This document shows positions 57,528 to 64,000 of a DNA stretch of 64,000 bases, in pieces. The position numbers and the translations under genes are program-made. The notes beneath the pieces were generated by a model that saw nothing but the letters and a program-made list of their open reading frames with translations, searched no databases and was not told the origin of the DNA. This DNA is from Floridanema evergladense (lineage in GTDB: Bacteria; Cyanobacteriota; Cyanobacteriia; Cyanobacteriales; Aerosakkonemataceae). The stretch lies in the NCBI RefSeq assembly GCF_041929205.1, contig NZ_JBHFNT010000139.1; one strand, written 5' to 3'. Position 1 is the first letter of the stretch, and every line of letters starts with the position of its first letter.

Positions 57528-60260
57528 ATGAAGCGCAAGAATCCAAAAGTCCTCGCCTTGATACTGCAAAGCAGTGTCGTCCTTTCTACTTTACTGTTTT
57601 CCCTTGGTCTTGCAAGCGCCCAAACTACTGCACCTACAAGCCCAGCAATTAACACTCTGGAACGACAAGAACTCAGACGTTTAAGAGAAGAAAGGCGCAT
57701 TCAACAACAAGTTCAAGCGGAGGCAAATCTTGCTTTCAGTCGGACGACTACGTTATTTAATATTTTGTTGGCTATTTTAGGGTTACTTTTGACTGCTTCT
57801 TTGGTGGCAATTTTCCTGTTGCGGCGATCGGTATTGCGAGAGGTGGGAGTTGTTGTTAAAGAACATCTTAATGGATTAAAAGATTTAGAATTAAAATTGG
57901 CTAGTGCTAATCAAGAAGTACAAAATATTCAGTTGGTAGCAGCGGATTTAGAGAAAAAGCTGAACGAACAAGTAGATGAGTTTCAAGAGGAAATTGACGA
58001 TCGCTACGAGGATGTATCGCAAATTTCTGGGGAGTTTTCGCAGTCGAAAAAACAAGCTTTAAAGGAATTGGAAACGCAACTTAAAGATGCTCAATTAGCT
58101 TTGGCGGAGGTAAGTAATGAGTTTAAGTTGCATTTGGTGGAATTGCGATCGGACGCACAACACCAAAGAATTTCAGCTGTTGAAAGTTTGGAAAGATTAG
58201 CTGGGGAATTGACTCCGCATTTAGAAAGGGTGAAAGCTGCTACCGAAGAACAAGGTAAGGAAATAATTCATAATTTGGAAAAATCCCAAGCAGATTTTGG
58301 TTCGCAGTTAAATATCTTGCTGGCAGATATTCAGAAACAACGGAATTTAATGACGCAGAATTTGCAAAAGTTGAGTGCTGAGTTTGCGCCGTTGGTTTCG
58401 CAATTGCAAACAGAGGTTAAAGCTCAAAAAGATACGACAATTCAACATTTGAAACAGGCGGAAACAGATTTTGATATTAAGTTAACTGCGCTGCATTCGG
58501 ATACGGAAAGGCAACGCGATCGCATTCTCCAAACCCTGCAACAATTAGAAGCAGAATTTTCTCCCCAACTTTTGGCAATTCAAGCTAATACTGAGCAAAA
58601 AGCCAAGGAACTGCATAATTCAACTATGCAGAAGATGGAGAAATTAAGCGGGGAAATGACCAAGGAATTGAATGATTCTAAATCTCAGATTCTTGGGAGA
58701 ATGAGTGAAAGTCTTCAAAGGTTACAGGCTTTAGAAAAAGACTTTACTACACAAGTGGAAGGTTGGCGATCGGGAATTTCCGCCAGCAAGGAACAAACCT
58801 TGCAAAGTCTGCAAGGTTTGGATACAGAAGTGAGAAACCAATTAACTAAGTTACAGTCAGGAATTGCCAGCAAACAAGCAGAAACTCAACAAGTTTTATC
58901 TCAATTGAATGGCGAAATTAAAAACCAAATAACTCAATTACAAGCGGAAATTCAAAAACAACAAAGTGCTAGTCAATCTAATTTGCAAAAGTTAGAAGCA
59001 ACAATTAAAAATCAATTGGCGCAACTGGAAACAGCAGTTAAACAACAACAAGAGGCAAGTCAAAATCGTTTGGAAGAATTAGCCAGAGAAGCGGCAAATT
59101 TTGTGTCTCAATTCCAGGCGGAAATTCAAGCGAGAAAAGAGCAGGTAATTCAAAGTTTGGGAGAATCACAACATTCTGTGTCGCATAAATTGAGCGAAAT
59201 TGAATCAGATGCAATAACACAAAAAGCACATATTCTGCAAAGATTGGCTGATACTTCTTCAGATGCGATCGCACAAACACTAATCCCTGAAACTCATTAC
59301 CAACTACAAACTTTAAACGAACAAATCCAAAAATTGCAAGCTAATCATCCTGACTTGTTCTTATCACCAGATGATTACTTGAATCAAGGTAATGTGTTGT
59401 TTGCAGAAGGTGAATATCACGAAGCTATTGCAAAATACGATCGCGCCATAGAATACAAAACTGATAACACGCAAGCTTGGTATCAGAAAGGTTTAGCTTA
59501 TTGGGAATTGAAGAAATACGAACAGGCGATCGCTTCTTTTGATAAAGTACTGGATATTAATCCCGAAGATACCGAAAGTTTGTATCATCGCGGTTTAGCA
59601 TTGAAGGAATTAAAACGCTTTGAACCTGCATTAGCGATCTTTAATAAAGTCACCCAACTGCAAGAAAATAATTACAAAGCTTGGTTACAAAAAGGGATGG
59701 TTTTAGGCAAGCTGAAACGCCATGAAGATGCGATCGTAGCTTACGATAAAGCCATTGAGATTAAACCAGATTATCATGAAGCTTGGGTCGATCGGGGAGT
59801 CGCTTTAGGAACTTTGCAACAACACGAAGAAGCTTTTAAATCCTTCGAGCAAGCTACCACGTTACAACCCGATGATGCCGTAGCTTGGATAAATCAAGGT
59901 TTAGCTTTAGGAGTTTTGGAAAGATACGAAGATGCAATTTCTGCTTTTGAAAAAGCCATTGAACTAAATCCCGAATCTCATAAAGCTTGGAATTACAAAG
60001 GTGAAATATTGGTTAAATTAGAGCGAAATGAAGAAGCAATAGAAAGCTTCGATCACGCTACCCAAATTGAGCCAAAATATGCACCAGCTTATTACAACAA
60101 AGCCACCTGTTTTGCACTCCAAGAACAGGTAAAATTAGCCATTGAAAACCTAGAACAAGCGATTAGAATTAATCCCAAATATCGCCAAGAAGCAGCAAGC
60201 GATCGCGACTTTCAAGCAATATCAGAGGACGATCGTTTCTGGCAATTAGTAGAAGGATAA
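57528..60260 (+). CDS. Large coiled-coil/TPR membrane protein
   Basis: This is a 910-residue protein. An N-terminal signal-like segment (VVLSTLLFSLGLASA, near 16-31) and a membrane helix near 75-97 (FNILLAILGLLLTASLVAIF) anchor it. A very long region (about 105-600) is a heptad coiled coil rich in Gln, Leu and Glu, including repeats of LQ-LEA--KNQLAQLE type. Residues 620-890 hold eight TPR repeats (WYQKGLAYWELKKYEQAIAS type), ending with a TPR-family tail SDRDFQAISEDDRFWQLVEG. It is likely a structural or scaffold protein at the inner membrane with a cytosolic TPR platform for partners. RBS AAAGGGAG is present. Confidence 0.75.
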   Translation: MKRKNPKVLALILQSSVVLSTLLFSLGLASAQTTAPTSPAINTLERQELRRLREERRIQQQVQAEANLAFSRTTTLFNILLAILGLLLTASLVAIFLLRRSVLREVGVVVKEHLNGLKDLELKLASANQEVQNIQLVAADLEKKLNEQVDEFQEEIDDRYEDVSQISGEFSQSKKQALKELETQLKDAQLALAEVSNEFKLHLVELRSDAQHQRISAVESLERLAGELTPHLERVKAATEEQGKEIIHNLEKSQADFGSQLNILLADIQKQRNLMTQNLQKLSAEFAPLVSQLQTEVKAQKDTTIQHLKQAETDFDIKLTALHSDTERQRDRILQTLQQLEAEFSPQLLAIQANTEQKAKELHNSTMQKMEKLSGEMTKELNDSKSQILGRMSESLQRLQALEKDFTTQVEGWRSGISASKEQTLQSLQGLDTEVRNQLTKLQSGIASKQAETQQVLSQLNGEIKNQITQLQAEIQKQQSASQSNLQKLEATIKNQLAQLETAVKQQQEASQNRLEELAREAANFVSQFQAEIQARKEQVIQSLGESQHSVSHKLSEIESDAITQKAHILQRLADTSSDAIAQTLIPETHYQLQTLNEQIQKLQANHPDLFLSPDDYLNQGNVLFAEGEYHEAIAKYDRAIEYKTDNTQAWYQKGLAYWELKKYEQAIASFDKVLDINPEDTESLYHRGLALKELKRFEPALAIFNKVTQLQENNYKAWLQKGMVLGKLKRHEDAIVAYDKAIEIKPDYHEAWVDRGVALGTLQQHEEAFKSFEQATTLQPDDAVAWINQGLALGVLERYEDAISAFEKAIELNPESHKAWNYKGEILVKLERNEEAIESFDHATQIEPKYAPAYYNKATCFALQEQVKLAIENLEQAIRINPKYRQEAASDRDFQAISEDDRFWQLVEG

Positions 60261-60269
60261 TTCCCGTAG

Positions 60270-60296
60270 GGTGCGTTAGCACCAGCCTAACGCACC
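60270..60296 (+). terminator. Hairpin after the coiled-coil/TPR gene
   Basis: GTGCGTTAG pairs with CTAACGCAC around a 7-nt loop, ten bases after the stop codon. It is a common dispersed hairpin in cyanobacteria; part of the same motif (GTAGGGTGCGTTAG) appears at 55561. No U-tract follows. Confidence 0.5.
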
Positions 60297-60365
60297 GCCA
60301 ATTCTCATAGATTGTGTATAGCCTGTTTTGTGTTCCCTTTCAATCAAAATATAAGGAGAAATCTT

Positions 60366-61016
60366 ATGCAGATAGCACTTCAGCAGATTGTAGTTTCTCC
60401 AGGAAAACAATTACTGTTAAAAAATGTTAGTTGGCAGCAATTTCAAGACATATTAGCCAGTTTAGGAGAAAGTCGCAATTCTAGAATTGCTTATAGCCAA
60501 GGAATGTTAGAAATTATGGTGCCTCTACCAGAACATGAAGATGATAAAGTAATTATTAGTGATTTAGTTAAGGCAATTTTAGAAGAAATAGATATTGAAT
60601 TTAGAAGTTTAGGCTCAACAACTTTTGAAAATGAACAAATGCTTGCCGCACTGGAACCAGATGATTGTTTTTATATCCAAAATGAGGCAGCAGTTAGAGG
60701 CAAAAAGCGGTTAGATTTAAAGGTAGATCCGCCTCCAGATTTAGCAATAGAAATTGATATTACATCGAAAACTAAATTGACGAGTTACCAAAATTTAAGA
60801 GTTCCTGAACTGTGGCGTTATAACGGACAAAAGCTAGAAATCAATCTCTTACAATCAGGTAAGTACGTTCAATCAAATCAAAGTTTAAATTTTCCTAATT
60901 TGCCAATTACTGAGGCAATTCCTGAATATCTAGAACGCAGCAAAGTTATCGGCAGAAATGCCACAATGAAGTTATTTAGAGCTTGGTTGAAAACACAATT
61001 GAACAGGATTGATTAA
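60366..61016 (+). CDS. Uma2 family (DUF820) putative endonuclease
   Basis: This is a 216-residue protein. I use ATG 60366 (QIALQQIVVSPGKQ) with AAGGAG upstream; an earlier start at 60312 is not supported. It has SRIAYSQGMLEIMVPLPEHE near 39, DDCFYIQNEAAVRGKKRLDL near 100, then DPPPDLAIEIDITSKTKLTS near 120, with PELWRY closing the core. The catalytic Asp, Glu and Lys positions are plausible. The stop overlaps the ribosome site of a DUF29 gene 12 bp downstream, so these two are translationally linked. Confidence 0.85.
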   Translation: MQIALQQIVVSPGKQLLLKNVSWQQFQDILASLGESRNSRIAYSQGMLEIMVPLPEHEDDKVIISDLVKAILEEIDIEFRSLGSTTFENEQMLAALEPDDCFYIQNEAAVRGKKRLDLKVDPPPDLAIEIDITSKTKLTSYQNLRVPELWRYNGQKLEINLLQSGKYVQSNQSLNFPNLPITEAIPEYLERSKVIGRNATMKLFRAWLKTQLNRID

Positions 61017-61028
61017 GGAGCAATATTT

Positions 61029-61538
61029 ATGGTTCAAGAACTAATAGATTTAAGAGCCAGTATTTTAGCAGGGAGGTATGAAGAGGCTTTAACGCTCATA
61101 GACGAATTAGAAGCAATGGGTAAACAAGCCATTATTCGGAATATTGAAAGTTTTTTAGTTAGGTTGATGATTCACTTGATTAAAAATCAAATTGAACAAC
61201 GGCTTACTAATTCTTGGGCTAATTCCATATCTGATTCGATCGTGCAAATTAAAAAACTAAACCTTAAAGACAATAAAACTTCTTATTATATTAACTCAGA
61301 TGAATGGCAATCTTATTTAGAAGCAGCGATTAAGTTAGCGATTCGTCCAGCGAGTTTAGAAATTTTCAATGGACAGCTAAAAGCCAAACAAATTTCCGAT
61401 CGATTAGATTTACCGCAGCTTATTACAACAGCAAAAACTATGTTGGATTTGACTTATACTTATGCAGCTGAAGATTTACCAGATCAAATTGATGTAATTT
61501 TAGCTGAGTTACCAGGCGGTGAAGATTGGCTAACATAG
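61029..61538 (+). CDS. DUF29 family protein
   Basis: This is a 169-residue helical protein. The family pattern is DLRASILAGRYEEALTLIDE (near 7-26), QAIIRNIESFLVRLMIHLIK (near 33-52) and NSWANSISDSIVQIKKLNLK (near 61-80). DUF29 proteins are common in cyanobacteria, often beside other small proteins, and have no known function. The ribosome site lies within the stop region of the upstream Uma2 gene, 12 bp away. The spacer to the next gene (61539-61732) shows nothing recognised. Confidence 0.82.
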   Translation: MVQELIDLRASILAGRYEEALTLIDELEAMGKQAIIRNIESFLVRLMIHLIKNQIEQRLTNSWANSISDSIVQIKKLNLKDNKTSYYINSDEWQSYLEAAIKLAIRPASLEIFNGQLKAKQISDRLDLPQLITTAKTMLDLTYTYAAEDLPDQIDVILAELPGGEDWLT

Positions 61539-61732
61539 AAATCTGAACCGAGAGTTTGTTGTACTGAAGGCCAAAAATGGCTCGGTCATAGGTTTTGGCT
61601 CCTCACCATTTTACGCTTCGGGAAACAACCCTGGCCCCAATCCCTACACTCTTCTATAAGCTGAGATATTGTATATTTTCTTGTCGTTGTGTCAAGATTT
61701 TAGTATGTTTCAGTATTTATACTTTGTGATAC

Positions 61733-62443
61733 ATGACAGCATTAGCAGATAGTACTTCCTTTCACTTACGGTTAGTGAATTACCCTTCCTTAAAGGTAGT
61801 AGCACTGGGGGATAGTTTAGTTTATGGATTCGGTGATTATGAAGGTGGAGGATGGGTAGAACGACTCAGACGGCAGTGGATGATGCCACCGAATCCGGGT
61901 CATGTTTTGTATAATCTGGGAGTGCGGGGCGATCGCACTCAGCAAGTTGCCCAACGTTTAGAAGATGAGTTTCGCAATCGGGGAGAACTGCGAAATCGTG
62001 TCCCAGATTTAATCATTCTTTCGGTAGGAGTGAATGATTCTGCGAGATTAGCTAGACCTAACGGCAGGAATTACACAGAATTTACGAATTTTGAAGTGGA
62101 AATGAGTGCTTTGCTCGATCGCGCCCAACAATTATGTCCAGTTTTATTTGTGGGCATGGTGCCAGTTAACGAAGAAAAAATGCCATTTTTAGAATGTTTT
62201 TACTATAACTTAGGCGATCAATATCGTTACAAAGAAGCAACTAAACAAGCTTGTCAGGCGCGAGAGATTCCCTATTTAGATATTTTCGATCTGTGGATGG
62301 GACGTAGTACACAATGGATGCGATCGCGCCTGACTGAAGATGGACTTCACCCCAATGTTTTGGGATATCAAAGTTTATTAGAAGATGTCTTCAACTGGGA
62401 AGCAATACAGAAACTAATGTCTGCTAAAATAATCACAATCTAA
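61733..62443 (+). CDS. GDSL/SGNH-type esterase
   Basis: This is a 236-residue hydrolase. Block I has the catalytic Ser in VVALGDSLVYGFGD near 22-35. Block III is VGVNDSARL near 99-107. Block V carries the catalytic Asp and His in TEDGLHPNVLGYQSLL near 201-216. The GWVERL and YNLGVRGDRTQQV segments are usual for bacterial lipolytic members. There is no signal peptide, so it is probably cytosolic. The substrate is unknown. It converges with the pentapeptide gene, overlapping it by 30 bp at the 3' ends. Confidence 0.84.
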   Translation: MTALADSTSFHLRLVNYPSLKVVALGDSLVYGFGDYEGGGWVERLRRQWMMPPNPGHVLYNLGVRGDRTQQVAQRLEDEFRNRGELRNRVPDLIILSVGVNDSARLARPNGRNYTEFTNFEVEMSALLDRAQQLCPVLFVGMVPVNEEKMPFLECFYYNLGDQYRYKEATKQACQAREIPYLDIFDLWMGRSTQWMRSRLTEDGLHPNVLGYQSLLEDVFNWEAIQKLMSAKIITI

Positions 62444-62962
62444 ACTCTCTTTTGTCGAAACTTTAGTTACTGGATTGACACCTGCGGCGCGTTGACAAAG
62501 AAGTTTTACTTCATAGCGATCGATAATCGCATCAGTAAAGTCAGCGCCAGTAATATCTGCATCCTTAAAACTGGTATCAACCATGATTGCTGCTGTGAAA
62601 ATAGCGTTTTTCAAATTTGCTTTATTAAGGACTACGCTATCAACTAAAGCCCCAGCTAAACTAGCACCTTCTAAATTAGCTTCTAGCATAATTCCCTGAG
62701 TCATAATCGCCAAATTCAGATTAGAATTTTGGAAATTAATTCCCTTCATTTTCGCCGCTGCAAACACCGCACCCTCTAAATCTGTATTAGAAAAATCGCG
62801 GTATTCCAACTTAGTTTTAGCGTAATTAACGGTTTTTTCTTGGGCTACAGCTACCGGAGTTGCACTCAACATTACCCAAAGGCAAGCCAAAATTAATGTT
62901 AAAATTGCTGTCAACAAACGTAGCCAAATTGATTTAATTATTGTGGGGAAAGGTAATACCAT
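62414..62962 (-). CDS. Pentapeptide-repeat protein, thylakoid-lumen-type
   Basis: This is a 182-residue protein. An N-terminal signal or anchor (LLTAILTLILACLWVMLSAT, near 16-35) is followed by a quadrilateral beta-helix of pentapeptides (A(N/D)LxG type), including SNLNLAIMTQGIMLEANLEG and KDADITGADFTDAIID. The C-terminal CQRAAGVNPVT...DC motif, with two cysteines, matches the lumen pentapeptide proteins of cyanobacteria and plant chloroplasts. The function is unknown. The 3' end overlaps the convergent esterase gene. Confidence 0.83.
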   Translation of the reverse strand: MVLPFPTIIKSIWLRLLTAILTLILACLWVMLSATPVAVAQEKTVNYAKTKLEYRDFSNTDLEGAVFAAAKMKGINFQNSNLNLAIMTQGIMLEANLEGASLAGALVDSVVLNKANLKNAIFTAAIMVDTSFKDADITGADFTDAIIDRYEVKLLCQRAAGVNPVTKVSTKESLDCDYFSRH

Positions 62963-63063
62963 AGCGCGTTGCTCATAACTTTACTCAACACATTAATGTT
63001 CGCACAACATTTGCCTATATTCATCAATTAAAATTCTACAAGAGGCGATCGCAAGGTGAGCAC

Positions 63064-63867
63064 ATGACTACCACCATTCAAACACCAGTACCACAACTGG
63101 CAATTACTTGGCCTTTATTACCAGACGATTTTATTTTACCTGATGACCCAGTGGAAAACACCGACCAGCCATTACTGGCAGCAGCATTGCGTCAGCCATT
63201 AACGCCATTCCCGGAACTTTGCCAAGATGCACTAATAGTTTCTAATTTTGCCTTATGTGCGGCGATCGATGAAAGAATCATTTGTAAAGCGCCAGATTGG
63301 ATGTACGTGCGCCCTGTAGAACCTTGGCGCAAAACTCCACCCCGTCGCAGTTACACACCGCACACCGAAGGAACTATTCCCCAAGTAGTAATGGAGTTTC
63401 TCTCAGCTACCTACGGCGAAGAATACTCTGTAGAATCTACAGAAAACATTGGCAAATGGTTCTTTTACGAACGAGTCATCCAAGTTCCTCGCTATATAAT
63501 TTTCCGTCCAAACACCGGACGCATCGAGGTTTATGGTTTAGAGTCGGGACATTATAAACCCCAAGAACCCGATGAATCTGGGCGTTATTTAATTCCCAGA
63601 TTAGACTTATTTTTGGGAGTTTGGGAAGGCACTCACGAAGACAGAACCGGATTTTGGTTAAGGTGGTGGGATGCCCAAGGAAATCTCTTACTATGGTCAG
63701 AAGAACAGACAGAAGCCGAACGCCAACGGGCAGAAGCCGAAAGTCAACGGGCAGAAGCCGAACGCCAACGGGCAGAAGAAGCACAAGCTTTGTTAGCACA
63801 GGAAAGGGAAAGAGCCCAATCCTTACTCGCTAAACTGCGGGAAATGGGCATCGACCCTGAACAATGA
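63064..63867 (+). CDS. Uma2 family (DUF820) putative endonuclease with coiled-coil tail
   Basis: This is a 267-residue protein. The core has DDFILPDDPVENTDQPLLAA near 19-38, then WFFYERVIQVPRYIIFRPNT near 127-146, and VYGLESGHYKPQEPDESGRY, a longer form seen in some cyanobacterial Uma2 proteins. After residue 215 comes a tandem ERQRAEAESQRAEAE coiled-coil tail, like that of the gene at 7164. It is the fourth Uma2 gene of the window. RBS AGGTGAG lies before the start. The sequence beyond 63868 is AT-rich with no feature recognised before the window ends. Confidence 0.8.
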   Translation: MTTTIQTPVPQLAITWPLLPDDFILPDDPVENTDQPLLAAALRQPLTPFPELCQDALIVSNFALCAAIDERIICKAPDWMYVRPVEPWRKTPPRRSYTPHTEGTIPQVVMEFLSATYGEEYSVESTENIGKWFFYERVIQVPRYIIFRPNTGRIEVYGLESGHYKPQEPDESGRYLIPRLDLFLGVWEGTHEDRTGFWLRWWDAQGNLLLWSEEQTEAERQRAEAESQRAEAERQRAEEAQALLAQERERAQSLLAKLREMGIDPEQ

Positions 63868-64000
63868 CAATAGTTACGTTGTTTGGGGATGAGGGCCTAA
63901 GTTAAGGCGTAACCCCAAAAAACAAAAAAAAAAGTTTAAAAATTTAAAATAGATTAAATTTATAAAAATGATTTTAATTGTTTTGGGGAAGGTTTAAAAA

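Noticed and set aside
1..64000. tRNA, rRNA, riboswitch or replication origin
   Set aside because: I looked for cloverleaf ends, rRNA cores and DnaA-box clusters by eye and found none convincing; a covariance-model search would be needed to exclude small RNAs.

Overview
The window looks like chromosomal DNA of a cyanobacterium, probably a filamentous one. HIP1 octamers (GCGATCGC) are frequent throughout, and the gene families are typically cyanobacterial: Uma2 proteins, a DUF6335 protein, ComFB, a lumen-type pentapeptide protein, and SBBP/Calx-beta/RTX giant proteins. I saw no rRNA, tRNA, CRISPR array or intact transposase. Short dispersed repeats and decayed gene pieces are common in the gaps.

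Layout. (1) 1-2144: a truncated persulfide dioxygenase-like gene faces away from a sulfide:quinone oxidoreductase, a sulfide-oxidation pair. (2) 2570-6728, minus strand: an isopropylmalate-dehydrogenase-like gene, a fused LeuD-LeuC-type isomerase and a short isopropylmalate/homocitrate-synthase-like gene. Together they form a complete 2-oxoacid chain-elongation set that resembles the homophenylalanine (hph) genes. (3) 8208-23267: a duplicated surface/secretion region with two PrsW-like membrane proteases flanking two paralogous 1.4-thousand-residue SBBP/Calx-beta/RTX proteins, small secreted proteins and debris of the duplication. (4) 23280-27190: a run of membrane and lipid genes (lipase class 3, AIM24-like, CPBP protease). 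The last of these is strikingly GC-rich and probably acquired. (5) 27252-37580: an MscS channel, a hybrid histidine kinase, comFB, a FUSC transporter, and a patchwork of partial duplications and pseudogenes.

(6) 38275-47832 is the most unusual locus. Two divergent transcription units carry a P1B-type ATPase without the usual CPx metal motif, a DUF1345 membrane protein, two DUF5132-like small membrane proteins, two HMA2-like/EcsC-like proteins and a diacylglycerol-kinase-like enzyme. Four of these proteins share the same cysteine-free HMA2-like domain, on an ATPase, two EcsC-like bodies and a lipid kinase. A glycine-zipper protein and an MFS transporter follow. I read this as a candidate uncharacterised membrane ion/lipid system. 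(7) 49894-57272: a stress-type run (DUF6335, DUF2267, PfpI fused to a ferritin-like domain, SDR, phosphoribosyltransferase, zinc alcohol dehydrogenase, cupin, manganese catalase). (8) 57528-63867: a large coiled-coil/TPR membrane protein, a Uma2-DUF29 pair, a GDSL esterase, a pentapeptide protein and a further Uma2 gene.

Non-coding structure includes a three-copy MITE-like element whose copies differ by whole 8-bp units of an internal G-rich repeat, a dispersed palindrome family built on CCCAGGT/ACCTGGG, and several hairpin terminators. All calls come from reading the sequence. Family names rest on recognised motifs, not on database searches.
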